From Nymphaea colorata (lineage: Eukaryota > Streptophyta > Magnoliopsida > Nymphaeales > Nymphaeaceae), in NCBI RefSeq assembly GCF_008831285.2, contig NW_022204756.1:1-41033 (forward strand): a DNA stretch of 41,033 nt. Direction: 5' to 3'. The notes under the pieces were generated by a model. The model was not told where the DNA came from. It was given only the letters and a program-made list of their open reading frames with translations, and ran no database searches. A program made the position numbers and the translations under genes. Shown piece after piece: positions 20,391 to 32,995 of this stretch (the stretch's first letter is position 1; every line of letters starts with the position of its first letter).

Positions 20391-22988
20391 TCATTCTTCT
20401 ACCAAATTTTTGCTCTCTTTGTCAGCTTTGCGCTTCTTTTCAGAGTTGAATTCGATCTCGTAGCAAGTCACGTATATCTCGCCATGGGGTGTATTGCCGA
20501 TATCGACTGTGCGGATCTCTCCAGGTACAAGGGTGAAATAATTATCTGCAAGTTGTAGAGGAAGGTAGTTATCGTTGAGTTTGCGATAAATCCATACATA
20601 TGATGCAATTTTCTTTGTTGAGATGGTGAGAGTGGTTCCCTGGATCTGGTAGGTGAGTTATGGCATGGCGTTAGTTCTATTTATCATTGGAACAAAGAAG
20701 TAGTTATTGATGCTGACGAAGTTGTCGAGCGTTCTGAGCTCCATTCTTAGGAAGCCATTGTTTGTGAAGTTTCCATATTCAGTTTTGTTGAATCGGTGAA
20801 TAAGGTTGCGTTCAAAAGGTTTGACTACTTTTTCAACCGTGTGTTTGACCTTCGTGACATCTCCTGCAAAGGTGATGATGGCCAATGTCGCATGGCAATT
20901 GAATGTTCTATTGTAGTCGTTTACCACATATGTCACATAGTCTCCTGTGGATTTTTCGTGTATTGTGTGGATCATGAGTTGCTCATAGACATTTCTGACC
21001 TTATAATGAGCGGCCTTATATGTGCCATAGTAGTCAACAGTTGCCCAAGAAGTGACTGGCCAGACATCGTTAAGCTGCCAGTATAGGCTGCCCATGTTGT
21101 AAGGCTTATTCAGACGTAGAGTGGTGATAGCCATCTCCAAAGCATATGATTGCATTATCTGGGAGAAATATGAAATGAGAGTCGTGTTTCCAGTTGCTCC
21201 AGAGTAGTTAAAAGTGTAGCCAGGCAGCAAAACATGACCATAAGGGTGGCGCTCATGCAGCCTCATCACGTAGCTATCGTTACTTGTCGGATAATATAAA
21301 TCTTCAGGCTTAGTAAAACGCTGCAGAGATGAAATATCAGGCATCGCTTGCATTCCGTATTCGGAGTTAAAGCGCCCAACATATTCTTCGTACTCTTCGA
21401 TTGGAGTGCCTGCAGCCCAAACACGCCAGAAATGGATGTCTCCTGAAGCAAGATTTTTAGTAGAAGATGAGGAAACAGAAGGAGATGTTTCCCAATAATA
21501 CACTTCAGGGTGCTATTCTTTGAGAACTTTAGGCAAAACTCCTTTGAAAACATCGCTATACATCTGCTCCACTTGGGCCTTTTGAGTCTCTGACAATCCT
21601 TTTTTCCAGCCCCACTCTTGCCATCCGATCCAGACTTCATTGTTGCCATTCCATAGTCCCATAGATGGGTGATGTCTGATTCTTTTTACATTATCTCTCA
21701 TTTCTGCCTCAATATTGGCTAGAATTTAGTTTGAGCTGGGGTAAAGAGCACAAGCAAACATGAGATCATGCCAAATGAGAATGCCAGCCTCGTCCATACT
21801 ATTATAGAAGTCATCTTTTTCGAACTGTCCACCACCCCATAGTCTGATCATGTTGAATCTGCCAAACAGCGCATAGTTTGTTATCTTCTCATAGGTGCTT
21901 TTATTCGTTCGAGCCAGCGACATTTCTGGAGGGATGTAATTGCCGCCTCGCATAAAGACATCATAGCCATTCAGGTTGAAAGTGAAGGATGTTCCGTTGT
22001 AAGTCTTACTGAACTCTTGAACAACATTGATGGTCCTAATACCTGTAGTGATGGACTTCTCGAAGGTTTCTAAGGAGTTAAGATTAACTAGCTTAACTGA
22101 AACGACGATGAGGTTGGGAGTGCCGAGATCCCAAGTCCACCAAATATGATCCCAAATGTTGGTGGTGATATTGAAGGGTAAGCTAAGAGAAGTGGTTGTT
22201 GTGGACTTAATTGGTAGGACTTCTTCAAAAATAGTTTGACTGTTTGATTTACGTTTGACCGATAAAGTGAGATTATATGAGGCCAATTGGTCAAGATGGC
22301 TCAAATCTAAGCTGGCTTGGCAGTTAATTCTGGTGATAGTCTTGTTGATAGCGCTGTGTGTGAAGCGGAGGTTGTCAATCCTTGTATCGTTGTAAAGGAC
22401 TGCAAATACTTCCTTCCAGATGCCAACTGATAGGATACGTGGTCCCCAGTCCCATCCATATTGGTATGCGGCCTTTCTTGTGAAGGAATAATTTTGAGGC
22501 AGGCCGAATCCGTATGTATCCTTGAAGATTTTTTCCTGCTGAAGGTCATACTTGGTACTGGCGGTGAAGTTGACCACAAGATCATTGACGCCCTTAAATT
22601 TGACTTCCACTTCGTATCTTCGGAACATATTGTGAGCAGAGAGGATCTTTTAGCCGTTGAGGTAGACCTCTGCATGGGTGTCCAATCCCTCGAAAACAAG
22701 ATATTGATGTTTGGAGTTGAGGATATTGGAGGGAATGGAGAATGAGGTTCGGTAAGAGGCATCTTTGGTCTCATACTGGTAGAATTGAAGGAAGTTATCG
22801 CGGTAGTAGGGGTCGCTACTGATGATTTTGTTGTCGATTAGATCCCAAGCCAAAGAAGATGGGATGGTGGCTGGATAGTCCCTACTGCTGCCCTCGTAGC
22901 GGAAGCTCCACTGCGTCAAGGATTGAGAGAACCTTGTCTGTTGGGTGAAGGTAACCAGAAGGAGGAGCAAGACGAGCATAGCCTTCAT
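20391..22988 (-). CDS. MANBA: Beta-mannosidase, glycoside hydrolase family 2
   Basis: 865 residues from ATG 22988 to TGA 20391-20393, in one frame with four TAG/TAA glutamates and no intron; human MANBA is of similar length. A signal peptide (MKAMLVLLLLLVTF) routes it to the lysosome or outside. The N-terminal jelly roll contains NMFRRYEVEVKF. The TIM barrel carries the acid/base Glu in GLWNGNNE (about residue 451) and the nucleophile Glu in FNSEYGMQ (about residue 543). FACALYPSSNEILANIEAE and GSLYWQLNDVWP are family hallmarks. It removes terminal beta-mannose from N-glycan fragments during lysosomal breakdown. The catalytic residues are intact, so it should be active. The 3' end lies 23 bases from the convergent gene. 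Confidence 0.95.
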
Positions 22989-23114
22989 GTGTAATTAAAA
23001 TAACTGGAAAAAAATACCACCTAATCATAAAAGTGGTGGAACATAATTCGATCGGATTTATTTTATTTATTAATTATCTTATTGTACTTGCGTTGATTTA
23101 TATACTTATACTTA

Positions 23115-23905
23115 ATGGGGAACTTTCTTGTTCGGCTCTCGTAAGCCATATGTCGCTGGTTCTTCCAGCCAATCGCCAATTATCTTATTAGGCCCATCTA
23201 CAAAGGATTGCGCGACATAGCGAGAGCTTTATTCTTTCCAAAGAAGCCACATGATGATTATCACAATCCCAATGCTGCTCCTATTCCTCCTCCCTAACTC
23301 AATTAAACTGATGAGGAAGAGCCTGCTGAAACAAACATGACTCCTGAAGACAAGTTGTTGTAGGAACAGCACTGCATCACTGTTAATCAATTAGTTGTGA
23401 AGTCGCCCCCTGAGCAAGAAGACCTCGATGAGTTGGCGCATTCCTATGCCGAGCTGGCCGTTCTCTACTCCAAATACGGCAAAAGAGAATACGAGGAGTG
23501 CTTAAAATCGGCCAAAAACATCTTTGGAGCTTGTATAAGCCGGCACTTTGAAGAAAATATCACTTTCCTCAACAATATTGCAACTAATCTTGACTCACAC
23601 AAGCAGCAAGCAAAATCAATCCCTCTCTATGAGGAAGCTCTCAGTATCGCTGAAATCTACCTCCCACAAGCCGACCAGCGTATTATCGCTATCAAAAACA
23701 ATCTAGGCTTAGCTTGGATAGCTACTGGCCAAGAGGAAAGAGGAAGGGAGCTTTTGAATTCGAGCAGTCGATTATTGCCAGGCGTTAATAAGCAGACCCT
23801 TCTTTGAAGGACCTCATCAACAGCAATCTCAATTTCCACAGAGGAAAAAACATGTCAGCAGAAGCCGAAGAAGCAAGGGCATTGAACTTGATTAATGAGG
23901 AATGA
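23115..23905 (+). CDS. TPR protein, frame broken near the C-terminus
   Basis: Starts MGNFLVRLSEAICRWFFQPI, a possible N-myristoylated amphipathic membrane anchor. A Pro/Glu linker and then TPR helices follow, for example LAHSYAELAVLYSKYG, TFLNNIATNLD and KNNLGLAWIATGQEE. The open frame stops at TGA 23805-23807, but the natural C-terminus (RREEADPSLKDLINSNLNF ... LNLINEE, TGA 23903-23905) is in another frame. The switch near 23750-23760 equals one missing base at the TTTT run, or an intron I cannot place with normal borders. It probably binds protein partners at a membrane; kinesin-light-chain-like TPRs are the closest style. Confidence 0.65.
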
Positions 23906-23962
23906 TTTATTGCCAGTTTGATACTGAAAAAATGATAATAGTGATTTGTCAGAAAATAAAAA

Positions 23963-24035
23963 TGAGGCCGACGGGATTTGAACCCGCAACCGTTGGATTT
24001 GGAGTCCAACGCTCTACCGTTGGAGCTACGCCCTC
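23963..24035 (-). tRNA. tRNA-Trp (CCA)
   Basis: On the minus strand the cloverleaf reads acceptor GAGGGCG, D arm GCTC...GAGC, anticodon arm TTGGA-CTCCAAA-TCCAA with anticodon CCA, T arm GCGGG-TTCAAAT-CCCGT, acceptor CGGCCTC and discriminator A. One acceptor position is a G-G mismatch (5:68); the other six pair. Five T follow on the minus strand, with more Ts beyond, as a Pol III terminator. It reads UGG only, which fits UGA being kept as the single stop codon. Confidence 0.92.
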
Positions 24036-24204
24036 TTGAGATGCCCACTTTGCACAGATTTCATTTAGTTCGCTTTCTGGGTTAATCCTATATACTTATA
24101 ATCTTAATGCGATATAATTGTAATTCAAAAGGCCTGCATATGCTAATAGGTATAAAGGGTGGGCTAATAGATGAGAAATGAAGTTATAAGGGAAGGAGTA
24201 TCAA

Positions 24205-27200
24205 TCAGTTGAAGCTCTTGGCTAATGTGACCCATTCTTCAATTTCCTTCTCCTTTTGCTTGCGTTCAGAGTCGTCGACTATCTTGCCAAACAACTCATC
24301 GACGATCGCCTCGGTGGCGAGGGAGGCCTTGGCCTTTGTAAACTCCTTTGCGTTTTTGAGATATGTGTTGTAGTCACTCAAGTAGAAACTAGCAATGACG
24401 TTATCAAGTGGGTCTTCAGGCTCTGGGGTGAGGATGAGGCCGTAGACACAGTCGATGATCTGGCGGAAAGTGAGTGCAGGGGAGTAGTTTCGATCAAAGA
24501 CTGAGTGGCAGATACGTCCTTGCGAATTCATGTTACAGTGATAGATCGGAGTGATAAAACGCACCTCTGGCGCCTTGAATGGATAGTCTCCGGGGAATTG
24601 AGCATAGAGCAAGAAGAGACCATTCTCATAGGGAGTTTCCTTGGGACCGAGGAGCAAAATCTTCCATAGATTAATGTTAGCGCATGGGAAGATAGCCACG
24701 AACGGGTGGGGATTATCGCTGTAATTTTGAATTTCCTTAGCGATTCGCTTCAGACTGTTGTTGCCTGACAGCTTCTTAGCCTCTCCCTCGTTTTGGAACT
24801 TTTTAACCATATCCTTCGCCGAAATACCTCCGCCCTGAGCTTCAGGGACTTTGAATTCGTGAACAGTATTAGGAAGGTCGAAGGGCAACAGCTTAGCCTT
24901 GATGATGCGCTGCTCAATAGAAAGTTTATCAATGCTTTCATCAGCCTTGCGAGCACGGACGCTAAGCACAGTTTCTTGCTCGAACAGCTTCAAGCTTTCT
25001 TCCAAGTTGCGTGTAAGATAGCATTTTCCACCCGAGGCAATCGAGATAGTCTTTAGTCCCTCGCAGTTGGCTCCAACTGCAAAGGAGTCAATCACAATCT
25101 TATTCTCGACAAGAATGCGAGTGGTCTCCTAGACTGAGTATTTCGATCCAGTATCTTCTCCATCAGTAAGGGCAACAATTCTGAGCAAGCAGTCGGGATA
25201 GTTGATTTTGAACTTTTTGAGCGCATCTGCAGCAGTGACTACTGCGTCGTACATGAGAGTGGAGCCACGAGCTGCTGCCTTCGCGATGAGACGGTTGAAA
25301 TCGTAAATTGCCTATGTGAAACCGCAGTGATTCTCAATGGTGTGGTCGAAGAAGAAGAGCGAAACCACGTGCTACATGTTGTAGGCGATGGTTCGAAAGG
25401 CGAATGCCTCGAAGAAGGACTTCACTGCACCAATTCGCTTGAGATCAGGCTCGTTGAAGAATTGGCAACCCATAGATCCAGATACGTCAAACAACACTGC
25501 AATAGCTTCCTTGGGAGGACGGGTGATAACGGGCTTGAGGTTGGTAAGGTCAATCGCCTCTTCTACGTTTTCACTACGGACATTAGCTCCCATAAGGTCG
25601 AGGTTGACGGCCTCTTCATTGCCAGTCAGCACATCGAATAAGTTAAAGGGACGTGCAATATCTTTGTTTTTGCTCACAAACACTCGCAATTTGCCTTCCT
25701 TGGTCTTCAGAAGCAGGTAAGTTGAGGATTTATTCTTAACCTCCAAAGGTTGATGCACTTTAATTCAGGATAACCTTCAAGTTTATTTCTGTAGAGATCT
25801 ACAGCTCCAAAGGCAGGAATGGTGATGGCAACATTTTAAGGTCGGAAACCGCTCCAGAAGAGGGAGTTAGTGCCGCATTGTCCACTTGATTGATTAGAAC
25901 TGCATGTAGAACTCTTCAAGTCCAGGCAGGGCGAATAGTTGGTCTTTCTTGGGCGCCTTTAGGGCGGGATAAGTGAATCCTTTCAATATTTGCTATTCAA
26001 AAGCCTCTCTGTCGACTAAGACAGTGTCTCCATTGTCCAGCTTAACGAATCTTGGCTCGCGAATGGGGCCTAGGGTGAAGTGGCAGTTGCGTTGGATTTC
26101 GACAAACTTGGCTTCTGCGCGTAGCTATTCGGTTATGGGAAGCTTTAAAGCTCCTTCAAGGACGAAGCCTAGGTAATCCCTAAACTTAGTGAATGACTCT
26201 TTCCAGGTGAGCTGGTCAAGAGCAGGGGTGCATCCTCTGAGGAAGTCAGAAAGTGAAGCGAGGAGGCCTTCTTCGATGGCGATCCTGTGAACCTGACTGA
26301 CGAAATTGTTGGCAAAGAGGCACTTCAGATTGTAGGCAAGGGGAAGGTTGCCAGTTAAGGTGCGCAGGTAAGCGACCAGTTTGATTTTGTCGTCTTCTGA
26401 GAGGTGGGCAGAAAGGGTGAGAAGGGTGGATCTTAGCTCAGCAATTCCTTCATCAGATTGTTCTCGCACGTGCTTGATATCCTTGTAATAGAACTTGTCT
26501 GCGAAAGTGCAGGGGACGAGGTTGTTATCCAGTTTGAATGCAACCTAGACAATTGAATCTGCTGCTAATCCACAGGCTTTCAATGGCTCTGCAAAGTTCA
26601 TCAAAGGCTTGCCTCCGAACTTCAAAATTTGGTTGAGCGGATGATACTTAAGCAGTTCGAAGATTCTTGATCTGAGGGAGTCAAGACTGTTGTCGAGGTC
26701 AACTTCGAGTTGGTACTTCTCAGTGCCTCTGTGGATGGATATTTTGCAGGGATTGACGATAGGCTCTGGTTTTGGTACAGCAGTGTCTATTGTGGCAGGG
26801 GAAGCAGTCAGAATCACCCACATCTACTCTGAGAAATCTAGCTTAGGGAGGGGAAGGTGCATGAGGTCGAGGTTGTAGATGAATGGCTGTCCCTTGCGGT
26901 TGTAAAGCAGTGCTTTCAGGTCTGTTGGCAGACCCAACTCCTTGACTATTGTCTCGCTGAGGTCAAAGAAAGAGCTGATTTTTTCAGAGATTGGCACTTC
27001 GATAAGTCCTGTCTTGGGTAACTGAGGGCAGCGAATCAATAGGCGATGCTTTGTTTCTGCTCCGATCATGGGGACTGTGAAATTTGAAACATCCAAGAGC
27101 GAACTTTTCAAAACGAGTTCGTTATCGAGGACAGCAGGAACAGCCACCACCGGTGCTGATACTGGCACAACAGCAGGTGGAGGCACCACGACGGGAGGGA

Positions 27201-27474
27201 CGACTTTGGCCTTCAGATAGACCTTCACCTTGCAGTCAGCGAGTACGTCTTTGACCTCATCATCGGAGGCAAGTTCGAAATCGTCATTATCCTTAACAGC
27301 GATTTCGCTATCAGCTTCCAATTATTTCTTGGCAATCAATTTGAGTTTGACTTGTTCCTTGAGGTCTGCCACCTTTTCAGCAGCGAGGACGAACTTGAAC
27401 TTGTTCTTGAGCGACAGATCAGCGGCGTTGAAGAGCTCAATGAAGTAGGGCTTTGGTTGCTTTGAGTCTTACAT
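24205..27474 (-). CDS. Ubiquitin-like / vWA / ubiquitin-conjugating (E2) multidomain protein
   Basis: About 1078 residues. In order: an N-terminal PB1/ubiquitin-like segment (residues 1-85); a Pro/Val linker; a second ubiquitin-like stretch (GLIEVPISEKISSFFDLSE); a third, clear ubiquitin-like domain (KISIHRGTEKYQLEV ... LNQILKFGGKPLMNF); a helical region; a vWA domain with MIDAS motif DVSGSMG and LTDGEDT; and a C-terminal UBC fold (KILLLGPKETPYENGLFLLY, YHCNMNSQGRICHSVF, SPALTF) with the catalytic Cys near residue 978. Such an E2 would transfer ubiquitin; the UBL and vWA parts may choose substrates or complexes. The frame is interrupted twice around 25758-25900. Best GT-AG candidates are 16 nt (25885-25900) and 17 nt (25758-25774), but their borders are tentative. 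Two genes instead of one is possible. Confidence 0.78.
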
Positions 27475-27669
27475 AGGAAATTTGTTATAGGCATATATCT
27501 TTTGGAGATTTATGCAGGATTATATTGAGGGATTCTGATAAGTCATTTATTGTATCGGTAATCATCAGCTTATATTCAGAGTGCCCCAGAGGGGCAAAAA
27601 TATGAAAAATAGAAAGGGGTGATTGTGCAGTAGTCTTAGGTTGATGGCTGATGGTATAATTATAAATCT

Positions 27670-30600
27670 ATGAGCATGAATCACGTGATCGAGATTAACA
27701 AGAAACATTATTTGGTGAGGCAACAGGCGCAAAAGATTGTCCTCCTCACCTTTCCCGCCCTCCAAATCGTCCAAAAGTACTACATCAACGTCACGCATTC
27801 ATACCTCAACGCTGACACCAGAGAGCTGCTGGTCCTCTATCAAAATTAGCTCACCATCCTCAAGCCCGCCCTCGCACCGCTTCAGTTTGTCAACAGCCAG
27901 CAAGCCTTTATCGATTGGGAGCCTCATGGCGGAATTTTGCTCAACAACGCCATCGTTCTCTACGGGGCTCATTGCATCGTATTTTACTCAAGGGGCACCA
28001 TGGTGGAAAAGGCCTGGGAAATAGATATTGTACAATAAATCGAGTGTCTCAAGAGCACCCCTCGTGGAGATTGCTTAGCCATGAAGGTGCGCTCGCCCGA
28101 CAATAGTCTGTTCCTTTGGAACACTGGAGACCCCTCCGTTAAGCCATCCCAGGAAATCATACTCACTCAGTCTATCCTGGAGTGGGAATTCGTTTCCGAT
28201 CATCTTCTTACCATACTCACGCACTCAGAATTAAGACTTTATCATAGAGAAGCTAGTGGTGGCCAATTTAACCTTTATCACTTTTACCAGCTCACTTCTC
28301 GGAATTTCGCTTGGGTGGCTGTCCCAAACACGATCCCCGCCGCCAGACAGTCAATTAGCACACTCCTCTTGCTAAGTCGCAAGGGTGAGTGCGCAGTGGT
28401 CGAGCTGCCCGGCGTATAGCGACGGACTTAGCAATCATAAATAAGATAAATCGGAAAAGTGAGGCTTCAGTATAAATAAGTGAACATGCGGAGAGTAGTA
28501 GCTGCGTGGGGATAAGGAGGGAAGCTTGCCTTGGTCTGCGAAACAAAAAATCGTTCCTTATTTTGCTTCCTTCTTTCATCTAGTCTGAAAATTTAACTGC
28601 ATACTGCCTATGAGGATTTGCTGGGAGCATAAATTAATTCAGTATACTGCCACAATGATACTGTTTTAGCAAGAGACCGTAGTAGATGGAAATTGTTCAA
28701 GCTGCATGGTGCGAGCAATCTTAGCATAATCGACCAGGTGGACTGCTAAAAGGCATTTATCTTAGATGAAAGCACAATGCTATGCTTGGATAATCAATCT
28801 TTCTTTGTTCATAAGCAAGGCAAGCGCATCGGTGAACCAATCCCCTTTAAGTACGCTGACCCAGAACGTGTTCAATACATAGGTCATTCCCAAGGATTAC
28901 TGTATTTAGTTGCTGGTATTCGATTTTACAGATGGGCATAAGGTGCCATAAGTGTATGCGGAGTGGCCTTGCGTAACGAAAGAGCAGTTCTTGTTTAGGC
29001 TAATCCTTTCGAACGCACCCTCTTATATAAAATTGGAGAGCAATATATGCTTCTTACCTTTAGGATAGACAACCAAAAAGTGGCAGCCAGTTCACTAAAA
29101 TCCAGTCCTAACTACTGCTTTGGTCTTAATGGCGGCCTTTGGGCATAGAAGCTTCCACTTTAAATTAAAGTAGGAACATGTGACAAAGTTATGGCTACAT
29201 TTTCGCTCAATAGGCTGTTGAAAATGCTCGATTGCTAAAACCAAAGCTATTAGTATAATCTAAATTCTATTTTCGGAGGAGGAATGGTGATGATTCTCAA
29301 AAATTATGTCTTCTTTTTGCAGCTTGTATAAGATGAGCGTGGGTATGAATTGGTCCTGCTCAAAAGACTCAATTCTTTGCTTTATCGACGCTTCAGTCCA
29401 CATGCTCATGCTTTAAAACTGGTGGAGCCAAAGAGTCTTACATTTTGGGTAGGAAATCAAGTGATACGTATAGGGAATAAAATAAACCAGCACACTGCCA
29501 CTGATCCTTTCTCCCTTCCCGAAACTTTATTAGCTAAGCAGCTTGATCTTAGAAAGATATACCCTCCTCACCATCCTCGGCTCCTTCTTGCTCTCTTCGA
29601 AAGCAATCGCTTTTAGTTATCTTTTCAGGTCTTGCATCGCATATACGACTGGTTCCACCATCAGCAGACCATTAGCTAGCTTTATCAAACTTTAAGCATT
29701 GATTTTCTTGCGGATTGCGATTGGAGTGTCAAAGAAGACAGTATCAGCTTATTCTCTGGACAAAGGCTGCAAGAAGAGTAGACGTTTTTGAAAAAATTCT
29801 CAGAAGAACTCCTGGAAAATACTGAGAAAATCCAGTTAAAGGAAAAGAATCCTCTAATCTTTGAATCCCTTATCTCATCTCTCGCGGTTTCTATCGCTAA
29901 TTCAAAAAGCGTTGATTACTTTTCGCAATCCGTAATGCTATTGCTGCGAACACATCTACGTCCTCGTTCTCTAAACTCCATGCATGTGGTTTTGCTATCC
30001 CACTCCTTAAACAAGGAGTAAGCTTTGGCTGAAATGCGCAATGATAAGGCAGCAGCCGTCAACTGGGAATGGATAAGGAACTATGGACTACCCTTCTGGT
30101 ACGATAATAAGGAAGAATTGAGAAAAATTATTGAGGAAGTTGCTGCTAACGAATATCGGGCACACAAGGATCCTTTTGATTCTCTATTTTGGTACCTGTT
30201 AGTTGGAAAACGCTCACTGATTGCCACTCTCTTCAAAAACCATCGCTTGAACTCCAAGGAACATGATGCAGCTGCTAATTTTCTCCTAAGAGATTTCAAC
30301 CAGCCTAAGGACCGCTCAGCTGCAGTTAAGAATGCCTACGTCCTGATTGATAAGAAAAGGTACTTTCATGCAATGGCATTCTTCATTTTAGGAGGAGCGA
30401 TTGATGATTGCATCAGGATCTGCGTAGATCGACTGCGTGATCTTTGCCTCGCCTACACTTTTGTGCTTTTCTTCAAAGAAGCCAACAACGCCTATCTGTT
30501 TGGAGAGATGGGAAAGGGGGATATGTGGATGAGACACCTTACCTATAGGCTGAGCAGCCAGCACATTAAGAGCTATAATGCTCTTTTTGAAACCGCAGAG

Positions 30601-32970
30601 GCAGCAGACTGGACTTATGCTCCTGAATTGGCATCCTTCCATCCCATTTTGCCACAATTCGCCACAAGGCTACGTAACTCTGTGGGTGTCCGCAGGGAAC
30701 TTGATGCTCAAAACGCCAAAAAGATGGCATCGCAAGACATATTTGCTGATTTTTACGGAGGGGAATCCTAAACAAAAGTATAATAAGAATCCGAGAAGGT
30801 AAGTCTGGAGGGTGATCCTGACAGCTTCAAAGATGCAGTCATCAGATACTACATGCGCCAAGGCCTTCCATCACTAGCCCTTATCTAAAATCAATCACAT
30901 CAAGAGGCACTCTAGAGCTACAATTACGAAAAATACAAACTGAGTGGAGAAGTTGATTCCTCCATGGAGCAAACAATTGCCAATCTCTAAGACAAGGTAG
31001 GGCTCGCACAATGCCTAATCAATGCAAATAAATTGCCAGAGTTGTTAGACTTTTTGCATAAAATTAGGGAATAATATTTAGCAGCTGCTGGAGCAGTGAG
31101 TCTAGGTGTTGTGGTGCACATCAAAAAGCATAGCTTGGGATAATTGATGAGACTGGGTTATCAAAGTTAGCAAGTTCTGAATCTTCTTAAAGCTAAAGGA
31201 ACCTTATGGGGTGATAAAACAAATGAGTTCCAACGTTCTATGAAAAAGCTGAGACAACTTTCTACGATAAGTAAGGTGGTTGCTGCTTTGCTGCTTCAAA
31301 GTTATGAAGATATCGTCTCTCTCCTAGACGGAATTGGATAGCGATCACATAAGCATAAGACAGCGATGCATTTTGGAATAGGCTAAAGGCTTAATATGAT
31401 CGTTTCCATTAGGCACGCAAGTAAAAATCCGTTAAGCAAATGGATCACTTTTAGCATGCTTTCATAGCGGTAAAGCGTAAAGTAGAGGAGGAAGAAGTGC
31501 TACGAACCTAGTTACAGATCACAAGAGAGGAAGCAGCTATCCTTCAGCTTCGATTATTAGTGCTCAACTATTTCATTAAGGCTGAATTGCCTCTTAAGGA
31601 ACAGATAGAGGCTGCTCGCAAAGATATTAGCCATTGTCTTAAGAATTGGATTCCAGCTGATTCCTTCCATGATATCATCTTCGAGTATAAGACGCTTATT
31701 CGGGAAGGAAGTCAAGCCAAGATCAAACTTAACCTTCTGAAATCAGTTTTCGATGAACAATTTGTAAATTTTTATGATATTGTTGCTCTTACCCACGACG
31801 GCTACTTTGATGAAAAGGCAACATAAGGAGTTATCGAAGGTCCTCAGGATTTGCAGGGAATTGAGGTATTTAGAAACAGAAACGACGGAGTAAGAAGCTT
31901 CACAATCAACCAGTATGATTCAAGAGGTCTTGAATGCATCGTTATGTTCAAAAAGGGACTCAAAAAGTTCGAGCTTTGTTAGAATTTGGCTAATCGTGAA
32001 AGAAACAAAGATACATTAGCACTGGTTACTGAGGATTCGTTCTATACTAACCTTTCCAGCACTGATCCACGCACTATATAACGAGGAAAATATCCTCCCA
32101 GTATTCAAAGAGCATTAACGCATATCTTGGAGGAACGAAGGGATGAGAATTTTCCACGCAGCTTTACTCCAATTAGCGGAAAAGAGTATCTACGCCAGGT
32201 GGAACCACCATATCTCGACTACAATTAGCTTAACTCTATTTAATGTCATCCCTTCTTGCCCTTCTTCCTGATTGGAGGAAAAGGGAATGTTGAGCTCGCC
32301 CACCTTTCAACGTTGAAGAATTTTGACCGTATTAAGTGTCCGTAAGTGGGGGAAATTGTGCGTTTGCATTCAAAGGGGCAGAGAATAGGAGTGGCTGATA
32401 CTGCTGGAAATCTGGGAGTTCACGTGTTTGATAATAAATTCCTCAACCCCTGTGTATTCAATTTGAAGAAGGCAGGTGTGGTTGATTTCAGTTTTATGCG
32501 ACCCAGTGTGTTGGCAGTTCTCAGTAATACATCTGTCAACGTCTATGATACACTCTTACACCCCAAGCGGCAACTCAAGTTCAAGCAGCCCTTCACCAAG
32601 GACCCAATTTCAGTCACTACCATCGATGAAACTCGTCTAGCCGTGTTAAGAAAGAACGAAGTGCTTATCTACGATATCCGCATGGAGAAATTGGAAAGTT
32701 CCAAAGAATTGAAAGGCAAAGGAAAGTCAATTTTAGTCCAAGGAAAGAAGATCTTTGTTGGGCAGTCTGATTGCAAGGTCAAAGTCTTCTCAATCGTGGG
32801 ATAGGAGGCAGAAACCATCAAGCTTGGCGTCCTAGGTACTTATACAACTATATTTAGATGAAAAAGATCGCGAAAAAGTATCAGTAGAGGAAATTCACGC
32901 ATGCAACGATATCCTTTTAGCATCCACAAGCGAAGGTTCAATCTTCTACCTTCCAAAACTAACCAAATGA
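27670..32970 (+). CDS. RAV1: Rav1/DMXL (rabconnectin-3 alpha) V-ATPase assembly factor
   Basis: About 1752 residues. Two introns are needed and fit exactly: 20 nt at 31402-31421 (GTTTCC...GCAAG) and 22 nt at 32836-32857 (GTACTT...TTTAG). The N-terminal half is a beta-propeller-like region. Around residues 785-900 lies the conserved Rav1p C-terminal block (WEWIRNYGLPFWYDNKEELR, FWYLLVGKRSLIATLF, KKRYFHAMAFFILGG). A C-terminal WD region contains CHPFLPFFLIGGKGN and NVYDTLLHPKRQLK. In yeast and animals this protein, with Rav2/Skp1 or WDR7, reassembles the V1 and V0 parts of the proton pump. A ciliate role in acidifying food vacuoles is inferred. It is the longest gene here and has no frame break. 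Confidence 0.85.
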
Positions 32971-32995
32971 TGTTTATAACATTTCACATTTAAAT

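Noticed and set aside
23785-24048. 87-residue minus-strand ORF starting MGISRGRSSNGRALDSKSNG
   Set aside because: It is the conceptual translation of the tRNA-Trp gene.
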